A stretch of 64,000 bases of DNA from Entomortierella parvispora. Taxonomy: Eukaryota > Mortierellomycota > Mortierellomycetes > Mortierellales > Mortierellaceae. The notes under the pieces were generated by a model. It searched no databases. It was given only the letters and a program-made list of their open reading frames with translations, and was not told the origin of the DNA. Location: assembly GCA_963573315.1 (NCBI GenBank), contig OY752144.1, positions 1,978,501 to 2,042,500 of the forward strand, in the 5' to 3' direction. This document shows positions 21,880 to 33,499 of the stretch, piece by piece. The position numbers and the translations under genes are program-made. How positions within the stretch are numbered: the first letter of the stretch is position 1; every line of letters starts with the position of its first letter.

Positions 21880-24789
21880 ATGACCACCTCCACTGCAAAA
21901 TCCTTGTTCCTCGAGAGCAAAGATGCTCTTGGCTACAACACCTCTGTCGACACCATCCGACGAGAACAATACCCGCAGCTCAATGGTACAGTCCTCCCCC
22001 TCTACTCTCCTCTTTGTCCCTTGATGCATCTGTCTTCACTCGCTGCCTTCGTTGTGACACCTGTTTCTCTTTAATAACATATACATAGGTGCTGTCTACC
22101 TGGATCATGCCGGTGCCACCTTGCCTTCGCAGCTCCACCTCCAGCGTTTCACCTCGGACCTGACGTCGAACATCTACGCCAACCCCCACTCCAAATCTCC
22201 CTCATCCCAAGCAACCTCGGCCAGAGTCGAATCTGCTCGGCAAAAGGTCCTCGAGCACTTCAAAGCCTCCACCCACGGTGAATGGGACGTCATATTTACT
22301 GCAAACGCCACTGCCGGCATCAAGCTGGTCGGTGATGCATTCCCCTGGACTCGTCAGTCTGATGCCATCTCTTCACGATCCACTCGGAGGAGTAGGCTCA
22401 CCATCCTCCGAGAGGCTCACACAAGTTTAGTCGGACTCCGAGGCATGGCTCAAGATGAAAATGGCCCCTGTATTGACGTGGAGACCGTCCATGAACATCA
22501 GGTCCAGCAGCTCCTGTCTAGCAAGTCATCTCCCTCGGTGGATGTAGCCGACTTTCCAATGAGTTACACCAGAAACGAAGCTCGCTCGCACCACCCTTCA
22601 CCGCCACCGTCGCCCAGTGGATCCACCTCTAACCTCATGGAGGTCATGGGTGACTCAATCCCCCTCTCGGAAACATCCCAGCAAGACGTCGTGTACAACC
22701 TCTTTGCCTACCCGGCCCAGTGCAACTTTGGTGGCCGTCGTTTCCCCCTTTCCTGGCCTCGCCAAATCAAGGACCGTCTCGATACCCAAGACTCAAAGAC
22801 GCTGGTCCTTCTTGACGCTGCCTCCTATGTCATGACCTCTTCGGAATTGGATCTCAGTGACCTGGAAGCTAGTCCTGACTTTGTGGTTGTCTCATTTTAC
22901 AAGATGTTTGGTTTCCCAACGGGCCTGGGCGCTGTCATTGTCAAGACAGAGTTGGCAGGCAAACTCCGGAAGGATCGGTACTTTGGCGGAGGCACCGTCT
23001 CAGCGATCGCCTCCAACGATGCCTGGCAGGTGTACCGGACCGAACTGCACGGAAGGTTCGAAGATGGCACTTTAAACTTTTTGGATATTGTTGCCCTGGA
23101 CCTCGCATTCGACTCTATGCGCGAGATCTATGGGGGCTATGAAAAGATTGGACCCCATGTCTCTGCCCTGCATCGACTATTGTACCGTTCCATGAAAGGT
23201 CTAAGGCACTATAATCAGACCCCACTTTGCGAGATCTATGTTGACCGGGACATGGAGACTTGCGGGAGGTACGGACCTATTCTGAACTTCAACTTGAAGC
23301 GAAGTAACGGACAGTGGATCGGCTATGGTGATGTAGAGCGACTGGCAAGCATGAAGAATATTCACGTCCGCACTGGTGGATTCTGTAACCCCGGATCTAT
23401 GCAACGTTGGCTTGACCTCTCTACCGACGAAGTGAAGAAGAACTTGGAGGTAAGCCCTTCTTTTACGATTGCTTTTTCACTTTAGCCTACTTTTTTTTTG
23501 TGTCTCGGTGGACTAACCACCCTTTAAACCCCCATGATTTGATCCGCTATATCTAGGCTGGTCACGTCTGCTGGGACGACACCGATATCTTGAACGGCAA
23601 ACCTACGGGTTCTATTCGAGTATCACTAGGTGCCATGTCCTCGGTGGATGATATTCTGTTCTTCGTGTCCTTTTTGGAAGAGTACTTTGTGGACCACAGT
23701 GATCCCGATGCTATTATCGAGAGCATGGATCTCATAGGAGAGAGTATCCAAGCTGAAAAGCATGAGAATGCGTCGACTCTTCTTCCTCCTGTCCGCGTCG
23801 AATCTGTGGTTATCTACCCCATCAAATCGTGTCGAGGCTACAAGATCCCTCGAGGAAAATCATGGCCGATTGCGCCCCACGGGTTGCTCTATGATCGCGA
23901 ATGGATGCTGGTGGACGAGATCACTGGGGCGGCTCTCACTCAGAAACGATTTCCTAGAATGTGCATGATCCGAGCCGAGATCTTGCTGGACCAAAACCTG
24001 ATGATAGTCGAGCATGACCAGGAGGAGGAGGACGATTCCACTTCTGTGGATCGTCGACTGTACATTTCGCTGGATGAGATGCCAACAGAGGCTGCGAAAA
24101 GCTCTTCCAGGGTCTGTGGAGATTGCACGACAGTTGTCCACTATACATCGCCTCAGATCAACGAATGGTTTTCTCGGTTCCTGGGTAAACCTTGTCGATT
24201 GGCGAGACAGCCTGTGACAGAGCCTACGGTAGGCACGGCCGCGCCAACCAACACTCCTTCTTCACGATTTGTCAAATCCCATTTGAACGCGCCTGAGGGT
24301 GCACCGATCTTGCTCTCGAATGAAAGTCCTTTCCTCCTGATCTCGGACAAATCTGTGGCAAGAGTCCGAAACTGGATCGATGAACATGATGAAGGCCAGG
24401 GAGCGGTCCGTCGATTGGCCAACAGCTCGTTGGATCTTCCGGCCTCGGCCCGCCATGAGATGACCTCGGATTCCTTCCGAGCCAACTTTGTGACCCAAGG
24501 CGGAGATCCGGCCTTGTCCTTTGAGGAAGATCATTGGACGAGGATCCAGATAGGAGAGCAGGTCTTTGATATCCTAGGACCCTGCCGTCGATGCCATATG
24601 GTCACAATTGACCAAAAGACGGCCATGAAGAACTCGGATGTCTTTCTGGCCCTGTCCAAGAATCGAAAGGCCCCCAGCGGACAAATCTTTTTCGGCATGC
24701 ACATGCTGCATCGGCCTGAACTGTCCGTGGCGCCATATGTGGTTCGAGTCGGTGATCGTATTAGGACCAAGGGACCTGTTACTCTGTAA
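21880..24789 (+). CDS. MOCOS: Molybdenum cofactor sulfurase
   Basis: Transfers sulfur from cysteine to Moco, giving the sulfido form needed by xanthine dehydrogenase and aldehyde oxidase; the Aspergillus homologue is hxB. Exons 21880-21985, 22089-23449, 23557-24789 give 899 residues. The N-terminal class-V aminotransferase (NifS-like) domain has YLDHAGATLPS, the substrate/PLP segment DVVYNLFAYPAQCNFGG and the PLP lysine context SFYKMFGFPTGLGA. The C-terminal MOSC part begins near VESVVIYPIKSCRGY and has LLYDREWMLVD and the CRRCHMVTID segment. Length and two-domain order are typical. Confidence 0.95.
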
Positions 24790-25046
24790 AAACAACCACT
24801 CTCTCTCTCTATGTACAGTCAACCATTAGTTTTTCCATTCGATAAGCTTTAATAAGAGATTTGATCTATTGTAGTCTATATTATGTCTGGAAAAGTTGTA
24901 TGTGCCTCCAGAAACTCCTTCAGTGACATGCTGCGATGGTTGGTTCCTAAAATATGCGGATCCAAGTCTACAATTCGAAATTTGTGGCCCAAAAGGCTGA
25001 GGTACAACTACAGTCTCATTGTAGTGCCGTCTCACGCCTATTTTCT
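24790..25046. other. Convergent MOCOS/FAH spacer
   Basis: 257 bases between facing stop codons. A CT dinucleotide run follows the MOCOS stop. No gene seen. Confidence 0.45.
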
Positions 25047-26502
25047 TTATTTCGAATCTTTTGCTTTTCGACTTTCGTACACAATGGGACTGTGCAGCTC
25101 GCCAATGTTCTCAATCTCACATACAACATGATCACCGTGCTGCAGAAATACGGGTGGTTCGCGCTTGAAGCCGACCCCTTCAGGAGTGCCTAGTATATAC
25201 GAGGATAGAGGGGACGAGTGAGCGGTCAGTCATCCGTCAGAGGGAAAAAAAAGAGAGACAAAGAAGCAAGAGATTACCCGTGAGAATCACGTCTCCTGGC
25301 ATCAACGTAGTAGACTGGCTCAGGAAAGATATCTGCATTAAGATAGAGGGGACGAAATGTTAGGGTTCATCATCGCAAGGAGAAACAAAGAAAGAGAAGG
25401 TATAATAACAAGATGTTACCAGTCGGGGGACGTGAAAGATCATATCAGAGGTATTCGAGTCCTGCATTGGCTTTCCGTTCAAGGTTGTTTGAATCCGAAG
25501 GTTGTTTGGGTTCGGGATCACATCACGAGACACCAGACATGGACCCAAGGGTGCAAACGTGTCAAAGGATTTGCTGAAACACCATTGACCGGATCCGAGA
25601 GTAGACCCCTGCCATTTTCGGGTGCTGATATCATTGCCGACCGTATATCCTAAGTATATTTTGCGTGGGAACCAAAAAAAAACCCCCCTCCCTCCATCAG
25701 ATTAGACGCAATTTTATCGCTGACCTTTTTCAAGAAATAACTCTATGGGTGCTCGACCCTTACCAAGTACATAATCGAGGGCATTTTCCTCTTTCACGTT
25801 CTTGCATCGCTTCCCAATGACTACAGCCAATTCATTCTCAAAATCCGCCTGAGAATTCTCGGCAATGGAAGGGATGACCACGTCCGCAAAGGGGTCCTGA
25901 AGGGCCATGGAGGGCTTCATGAACAAGATCGGGAATTTCGGGATAGGCATCTTTGTCTCCTCTGCGTGCTTGGCATAGTTGAGACCGATACATCTAAACG
26001 TCGGGACATGCGCCAGGGGTGACAAGAGTCGAGCGACCGGCACGACTTTGTCCGTCACTGTCCAAGACTCTGGTGAAAAAATGTCCAAGGGCGTTGCCTC
26101 TGCTGATGCCTTGCCGTTGTTGGCATTCGAGTTGATAATGACCTTGGCCTTCAGGTCGGCCACGATGGTATCGTTGTTCAGACTGGCTCCAGATCCTCCC
26201 GAGTGGGATTTGAGGTGGGGCCAGGTCAGGGCTCCCTGGGGTTCGCCATGGTAAATTTTGCCATCCTTGCCGAGGAATCTGGTTAAAAGAAGAGAGATGA
26301 ATGAGCTTCTACCATGCAATTGTCATGAATGCGTTTGAATGGAAAACGCGTCGGTGGGCCGCCTCTTCTTACCGAATGAGGCGCGTCCAGGAGCGCTGGA
26401 GTGAACAGGAAAGCAACAGAGATCAGGTCAGGGTGAGACAATGGCATGGAATGACACGGGTATGAACATTGCACTCACCAGAGATGAGGATGAGGGTCGC
26501 AT
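25047..26502 (-). CDS. Fumarylacetoacetate hydrolase family protein (FAHD2-like)
   Basis: Predicted metal-dependent hydrolase or decarboxylase acting on an acylpyruvate or oxaloacetate-like substrate; the exact substrate cannot be read from sequence. Exons: 26502-26479, 26395-26373, 26278-25764, 25649-25420, 25332-25278, 25189-25047, giving 329 residues. FLGKDGKIYHGEP begins the N-terminal lobe. CIGLNYAKHAEE, the metal-ligand stretch FENELAVVIGKRC, GYTVGNDISTR and LMPGDVILTGTPEGVGF are core FAH motifs. The first two coding exons are tiny (24 and 23 bases) but join in frame with good splice sites. A decayed partial copy lies just upstream. Confidence 0.9.
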
Positions 26503-28064
26503 GTCAACAATACTATGGTAAAGGGAAAGAGGAAAGGGAGACGTGAACAAAAGACAAAGGTGCCAACCATGGTGGGAACGAAAGGCGCACACATAGACCC
26601 GAAATCTTGGCCCCTTAGGTAAAGCATCGAGGAACGCAGTGGGCCAGTCGTACACGGACACGCTGCGTTAGACACCTTTATCGCCGGCCTTTTTCCAAGA
26701 AATAAATCATGGGCATTCAACCAAGTTGCAGCTTGACATGGTCAAGCTCAACAACAAAGGGGGGGAAGTCGCTTTTGCTTGTTCAAAACTACGGTCAGTC
26801 GGACTTCAAGAAGGAGAGAATAAGAAAAAAGGACCGAAGAATCCCCCAAGGATCTGCGGTGCGTGAGAGCCCCTTCAGAGTCATCGAGTCGGCGATGGAA
26901 AAAAACCGGGGTGCTTGCTTTCTGCCCTTCCCAACAAAGCGAGGAAAAAATAAAATTATCTAAATGACCTCTTTCTACAACACTTTCACGCGTTACATCG
27001 CTACCTTTCTTACACTGCGTCGGGCAGCACTCCATTTCTCAGGTAAACTACTTGCAATTGACCCAACCTACATTGAAGCTCTGCCATGTTAGGTCTACTC
27101 TCTTTTAGGTCCGCCACGTGGCGGGTCGGGGAGGAGGTCGCCGCAGGATGTCTCCCAGATTGCAGGCACGACCCATGTTGGGCGTGAATCAGTCTGTTTT
27201 AAACATCTGAGGTATTATATCCCATAGCCCCACTTGTGACTTCTTTCTCTCTTTCTTTACTTATGTTGGCCCGCCCACTTGAGAGGCACTACCGAACTCA
27301 AGATCGATGGCAGTGGCCGATTCCAAGCAAGGCATCCAACAGCATCGACCCAGTGTACGGGCGGGGGATATCGATGTTGAACATAACATGGTATGACTGA
27401 AAAATCGGATAAGGCGGCAATGCGTTCCAGCACGGAATCAGACAGGGAGGCGTTTGGTCACAATCCAACGAATGATATCTTCGGGCCATTGTCTGCTCAG
27501 GAGCAAGCCATGAATTTATCTAAATTCTACTTCAGCACGATAAGAAGACCCGTACTGAAGAATCACGCCTTGCTGCTACTAGTCAGTTGAAAGTTAACAG
27601 GTTTAACAGGTTGCTGTAGCAGAGAAGACTTTCGCGCGGCCCGATCTGTGTGCCTGTATAGACCGAACCAGGCCCTTTTGCTTGTGGCCTAGTGTAGCAA
27701 GCAAGAAGACTGAAAAAAATGAAGATAAAATAATCATCTTTTTTTGGGGAGGAGGGGGTCTTGATGTTCATTGGGCGGATGATGTCTTCTTCCTTCCGCC
27801 TTGACTCTTTTTTTTCCTCCTCTCTCTTTTTTCTTCCCACCCTCCTCCACCCCTCATTCTTCTACATTCCTCAATCTTCTACATTCCTCTTTCTCCTCTC
27901 GTCTTCTCTCCTCCATTTTCTGCTCTCGACCGCAGATCACGGCTACCTCATTCAGTCACTCAGTCACTCATTGTATTGACATCTCTTTGCCATTCGTTGC
28001 TGTGCATCCCTCCCTTTGCATCTCGCTCCCTCTCCCGTCTACCTCGCTACGTACTTTTGCCGCC
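26503..28064. other. FAH-ACOT9 intergenic region
   Basis: Besides the FAH fragment it holds a perfect 14-base palindrome, CCGCCACGTGGCGG, at 27111-27124 with an E-box core, and a T- and CT-rich stretch from about 27720 leading into the ACOT9 start. Open frames at 27298-27590 show no recognisable domain. Confidence 0.5.
26565..26735 (-). pseudogene. Decayed fragment of an FAH-family gene
   Basis: Bases 26676-26726 match 25712-25768 of the intact gene closely. The match covers the end of its third exon and the start of the following intron, with a few substitutions and a small deletion, and the donor GGTAAG has decayed to GGTTGA. Further along, the minus-strand frame reads DFGSMCAPFVPTMV where the intact gene has SFDTFAPLGPCLV. 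No full open frame remains. Confidence 0.55.
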
Positions 28065-28539
28065 ATGAACATCCAGTCGAGACCTTCGCTGGTCAAACTC
28101 GCTTCTCGCACCTTCACCAAGCGCAGCCTCAACACTCAAAACCCTCAGTTGTTCACTGGTGGTGCCAACAGACACGCGCGCGATCAGGTCGCCAACCAAA
28201 AGTCGAGCCAGGTGCTTGCCTCCAAGGAGGCCTTGGAGAAGACTAGGAACGAGCTGCTGGATAAGCTTGGCAGCAACTCTGCCGGCAAGATCGTGGCATC
28301 TGCAGGTATAGTACCGATCCTTCTATGATGAACGCTCAAATCGGCCTTATGCAGGCGGGAGGATGGTGGTACCACAATACAACACAAGGATTGGATCGAC
28401 CCGAGCATAGAGTACAGTTTCTCTTGCGCATGCTTTCATTGCTTTGTCCAAGAAGAGAAGGAGAGGAGGGATATGGCATTGACAGACTTGCCAAGATCAG
28501 GCCAGACAGACAGGCAGGCAGAGACTCAGAGAGACAGAC

Positions 28540-28570
<31 letters not shown>

Positions 28571-30563
28571 CTGTGAGAAGAAAAGCAACAAAGAGTAAAT
28601 GGATGATTCATCCTCCGCCGAGGAATGACTATTCAATCGCAATTGAAAAGAGAAGGATTAAGAAAAAAAATTGTCTCTTTCCACGCGTCCGCTTCAGATC
28701 TCTCTTTTCTCCAAAAGGGATTCCGCGCCCTCACCCAAAGCCGCTCTCGGCTGTCAATGGTGGATCGGTCCCACGAGGGCTTGCCAGCAGCAGAGAGCAC
28801 AACAAAGAGAAAGAAAAAAAAGAGGACAGCCGAAGACTTCAGCAAGAGGACTAACCAGTCTCCACTTCTCTTTTCCTCTCACCCGTAGGCCCTTCGTCCA
28901 CTTCCACCTCCTCCATCACTGCTGCTGCCGCTGCCGCTGCAGAGGTCAACTCGGCCCTGCCCCACGGCAAGGTCTTCACTGTGCGGCCCATCACCTCCTG
29001 GATCGACAAACTTGCCAGTCAGCATGGATCACCCACTGGAACAACCCACTCCAGCACCTCGTCCACCGAGACGCCAAAGACCTACCAGAAGCGCGCTCTG
29101 GTCTTGAAAACGATGCAAGACTCTTACACCGAGATCATTCTGCCGTTCAAGACTGACAAGGCACTCTTGGAAGAGTACATCAACGTCGGCGGTTCTCTCA
29201 GGTAATGTCCTTGTTAGCCTTTGCCTGGTCTGGTCTGATCCACTTCAGATCTAAATGATAGAGGCTTCAACTCTTAACTGTTTCTTGTAGACACGGCAAG
29301 ATCATGGAGGATCTGGATGCTCTTGCTGGAGCCATCTCATACAAACATGCGGATGACGGCAAGACCGACAGCTCGCCTTTGACCATTGTCACCGCCTCTG
29401 TGGACCGCATTGATCTTCTCAAGCCTTTGGGTGTTTGTGATCTGCGACTCTCTGGACATGTTACCTACGTCGGATATTCATCCATGGAGAGTACGTGAGA
29501 GACTGCTGTGGAAGATGTGATATAGTTTAGACATTTGTCTAACATGTCTTTTCTTACTCATTTTTTCTAGTTTTCATGAAGATGGAGGAAATCTCCGAAG
29601 ACAAGCCAGGACAACATGGAGATACCATTTTGGTGGCCCGCTTCACCATGGTCGCCAGGGATGCCCTCACCGGCAAGGCTGCTCAGGTTAACCCCATGCT
29701 TCTCCAAAATGATACTGAGAAGAAACTGTTCCAGATGGGTGAAGGTACCTGCAAAAATAATTCTCCGACAGCGTGCCAGCGATGTCCTTATCCCTGTGCT
29801 GACTCGTACATTTTTCTTTATCGACCTAGACCACAAGGCCAGGAAGCGTGTGGCTACCGACTCTGCCCTCACTAAGCGGCCACCAACACAGGAAGAGCGT
29901 CTTTTGATCCACGACCTGTATCTGGAGTACTCGAAATACGATGACCCCCACCTGAAGGTCAAAAAGCCCGACGATGTCGAATGGATGGAGGACACTAAAC
30001 AAAGCTCAATCACCATCATGCAGCCCCAAGATCGCAACATCCATGACAAGGTGAGACTCTCCTTCCTCCTTCCTTCTTGTTACTGGATGCTTTCATCCCA
30101 CTCGTGTCTCTTTTACAGAATGTCCTAAAATTCTCACTTGCTTCAATTGTAGATTTTCGGAGGTTATTTGATGCGTCTGGCCTACGAACTTGCATTCTGT
30201 AACGCCTCAGTCTTTATTTCTTCCCGCCCAACATTCTTGGCTCTGGATGAGATTTCATTCCGTAGCCCTGTGCCAATTGGCACGTTCTTGGCGTTGGATT
30301 CCCAGATTGTGTTTGCAGAGGGAGGGGATCATCATTCGTTCCAGGTGATGGTCAAGGCCGATGTGCTGGATGTCAAGAAGGGAACACGGGAGACTACAAA
30401 CACTTTTTGGTTCACGTTCACAGACCCAGTCAAGGGAACGCCTAGAATCATGCCTAGAACCTATGCCGAATCCATGCTGTATTTGGAGGGCAAGCGTAGG
30501 AGAAAGATTGGAAGTCAGTTGGCTGGACTGAACCGCAAGAACTTGGGCATTACCAAGAATTGA
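28065..30563 (+). CDS. ACOT9: Mitochondrial acyl-CoA thioesterase (ACOT9-like, double hotdog)
   Basis: Hydrolyses acyl-CoA esters to free acid and CoA, probably in mitochondria. Exons: 28065-28305, 28889-29201, 29291-29490, 29571-29744, 29830-30050, 30153-30563, giving 519 residues. The first 35 residues are rich in Arg, Ser and Thr with no acidic residue, as in a matrix-targeting presequence. Two hotdog folds follow: HGKIMEDLDALAGAISYKH with GHVTYVGYSSMEIFMKM, and NIHDKIFGGYLMRLAYELAF with FRSPVPIGTFLAL. This matches ACOT9/BFIT-type proteins. Intron 1 is 583 bases with a CAGA repeat at 28545-28570. Confidence 0.92.
28545..28570. repeat. CAGA tetranucleotide microsatellite in ACOT9 intron 1
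   Basis: About six and a half perfect CAGA units, preceded by imperfect CAGA/CAGG units from 28502. Intronic. Confidence 0.85.
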
Positions 30564-30863
30564 ACAAGCGTAGGGAGGGGAATACTGTAGAACAAAAAAA
30601 ACCATCTAGACTTACATAGACAGATACTCACGCAAGCATACGAGTGTATATATATAAACTTTTTTTTATTACGAGTTTATTTGCAAAAGATGCTAGGCGC
30701 AATGGTATATGGAAGCAAGATGGGCTGGATATAGTGGTGGAGGCGGAGATAGGACGGACGAAGGAGAATATGAATATGCTGGAGGGTGGTTGGACAACAG
30801 GAGTACGTTGTTCATTCTTGAAGGTGGAAGGTGCGTTGGAAAAAAAGGCCGTGCGAGACTAGA
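30564..30863. other. Convergent ACOT9/transporter spacer
   Basis: 300 bases between facing stop codons, with a short TA-rich run (TATATATAAA) near 30647-30657. No gene seen. Confidence 0.45.
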
Positions 30864-32369
30864 CTATCTGCGACCCAATTGACCGAGAGGCAAAGTATAG
30901 TACGAGTTTTGGGCATGGCTGAGATCAGCCATGGCACAGTACCAGGCAATGGAGGAGGTGAGGATACCCATGCCGCCGCCGACTTTTTGAACAATGTTGC
31001 CAGGATCCAAATGGGCGAGGGAAGAGATGGTGCTGAAGAGATAGGTCATGCCAAGACAGAAGAACAGGGCCGAGGAGGCGAGGTTGGATTTCCAAGTAAG
31101 GGTCCACATCAGGAAGGTGAAAATGGTCCAACCAAGAAGATAAGTACCAACCGCGGTCATGTAATCCTCGGGGTAGTCTGCATAGGCAGCGGCGACGCCG
31201 AAGGAAGGGATCAACAGAGTGGCGTAGGAAATCCAGTAGAGACCTGGTTGATGATTAAAAGAAACGAATTTCATGGTCAGAGAAACAAGAAACCATGGGT
31301 GGGCCTCGGACCAACTGTGGGAGGGAGGTAGCAAGATCATAAACGTGGGACAGGCAGCATACCATAAGAACAGAAGGTCGTTCCTCCAAAGGTGTTTCCG
31401 TTGCGGTACTCGAGAAGACCAGCGATAACCTAATCCAGTGAAGAATAGACGAAATGAAAGGGATGATGCTGGGTCAGCAAGAGGAAAAGGAAATAGTTTG
31501 ACGCGTTATGCTTTTTTGGCTAGGGCCGTGCACCATGGACACAGTGAGTTTGCGCGTTGTCGTAGTCGTGTCGGAACCCCTGTCGTACGTACTATAAACA
31601 CAAACAACCGTGCTCCGAAAGGTGAACGAATAAAAAAAAAAAAAAAAAAAAAAAATGGGGTCTGAGTTAGGGGGGGAAATGAAGAGGAGAGGAAGGGTGT
31701 GTCCGTGAAGAGAGCGTGATCCTCGGAAGAAATGGGAGCGGAAACTGAAAGGTCAAGAAGGGACTGGACTGGATCCTGCAAGAAAGCAGGCAGAGAGAGT
31801 AATGTTGCCCACAAAAAATGTGGCCGCCCTGAATTTGCGGGGAACCTTCCGTCTCTCCTCCGTGCAGAAAGGCTTTTTTTTTCTGTGGTGTCGATCGAAT
31901 TATGTATCGAATCATCGAACGATCCACCTTTTGGCAACGAAGAGCGGACATCATAAAAACAAAACAAACAAACAAAATTGCAAGCCAGAGAAACCAATTG
32001 GCAGGGCCTTCTCTCACTCTCGTTCTCTACGCCTTCCCCACCAAGGCTCGAGTTGTTGGGAAGGAAACAGGGAAAAGAGAGACACAAAAAACAATCGTTA
32101 CCTGACCAAGACCACCGTAGAACATGGCCGTGCCCGTAATAAAGTTGCCGGGGGCATTCGCTCCCACACCTGCCCGGAGGTTGTAGAGACCCATGCAGAA
32201 TGCCGTCAACGCAAAAGCGCAGAGACCAAAGGGGCCGGGGTTGGGAGGAGGAGTCGTGGATTGGATGACAGCGTTCAAAGGCGGGTTCATGTTCACGTCC
32301 ATCTGGAAGGGTGAGACCCGAACATCTTCAGGTTCCAGGTGGGCATGAAGAGGGAGCTGTTGCTGTTGT

Positions 32370-32409
<40 letters not shown>

Positions 32410-32515
32410 CCAATTGCTGTTGTTGTTGTTGTTGAAGAGACAGGCGTTGAATGGGGTGATCGACAAGTTGGTACTCTTGCTTCTCGAGGTCAAAGATATC
32501 CTTGGATGTAGACAT
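30864..32515 (-). CDS. GPR1/FUN34/YaaH family (acetate-type) transporter with polyQ
   Basis: Six-helix membrane protein of the family that includes yeast Ato1-3 and bacterial SatP, which move acetate or succinate, or affect ammonium export. Exons 32515-32102, 31429-31363, 31243-30864 give 286 residues. The N-terminal 75 residues are cytosolic and hydrophilic and include a polyglutamine tract. The family signature near the first helix reads NPGPFGL where most members have NPAPLGL. Helices follow, with NLRAGVGANAPGNFITGTAMFYGG conserved features, GLYWISYATLLIPSFG and LLGWTIFTFLMWTL-type segments. Substrate is inferred from the family. Confidence 0.9.
32339..32440 (-). repeat. CAG/CAA repeat encoding polyglutamine
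   Basis: Within exon 1 of the transporter, two nearly adjacent Q runs (separated by LE) are encoded by mixed CAG and CAA codons, the longer about 18 glutamines. Codon mixing suggests selection for the peptide rather than pure slippage. Confidence 0.85.
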
Positions 32516-33499
32516 GTGTATGGTGCTTTGACGCGAGTGTGTTTGTGTGGAGAGGGAGAGTTGTTTGATTTGATTTTTTTTTAAACAAAAAGGGAAGGGT
32601 GTTTGTTCAATGGACGGAGGTGATGGTATACAAGGCAGAGAGGGTATATGAATGAAGACACGGACAAAGACAAAAGGACAACCGGCAGAGAAAAGAAGAA
32701 CGAACAAACGCAAAGTGAAGAAAAAAGAAAAAGAGGAGGAGGGAAAGGAAGTGCACGGGTACGCTTTTGTATGAAAAGATGGCTCTTCTTTTCAAGCCTG
32801 CTGGTTTCTCCTTCCGCCCTTTGCCCTTTGCGGGCGGTGGAGATCTCTTTCCTTTGACCGACGCTCAGCGCACCAGTGGCAAGCCTTTTTAAAAATATCA
32901 TTTTTTGGGTTTCCCTTGAAGGACGAACGGACGAGCATTATTGAACAACAGGATAGAGGAGAAGGTGCAGATCGCGCGGTGGAGACTGCGATACTGTGCA
33001 TGTACAGTACCGTACCTGATGGCCCATCGTAAGGACGACGACACAACAAACAAGAAAAAAAAGAAAGAAACGCGCAAACACAGCAAGCCAAGAAGACAGG
33101 TAGCACGTGACCCACCATGTGGGATCTTTTCTCCACCATGCACACGTCCAATCTTGCGGACCGTTGAGACTGACTGGCAGCCTGGCAGACGACCGACTGG
33201 AGGGATTGTCATCCTTCTTCCTTTCTTCCTTCCTTTCTTCTCGTTCTTCCTTCACTACCTTCCCATCCTCATCCTCATCTCACCCTCATCGCATTCACTC
33301 CGCCCCATTCCCCTGCCTTAGACCCGCCCTTGACCCCACGTTGCAATTTTAGACGCCGACTCGGACACCTTAATCTCACGCTAACTGCATTCCAGTGTCC
33401 ATCCATCCATTCCCCCGAAGGCACCATCCTCTAGTCCGGCCTCTGTCTGTCTGACAGGACAGACAATCCAAGACTGGCCTCCACCCCGTCTCCCTGGCC
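32516..33499. promoter_or_regulatory. Divergent transporter/TOR promoter region
   Basis: A 984-base region between outward-reading starts. It has CT-rich tracts on each strand toward its gene, including a CTTC-type run near 33215-33250. No convincing TATA box for TOR and no gene seen. Confidence 0.45.

Noticed and set aside
28500-28890. Open frames in ACOT9 intron 1
   Set aside because: They translate a CAGA microsatellite and AG-rich sequence. The conserved protein reads across the intron.
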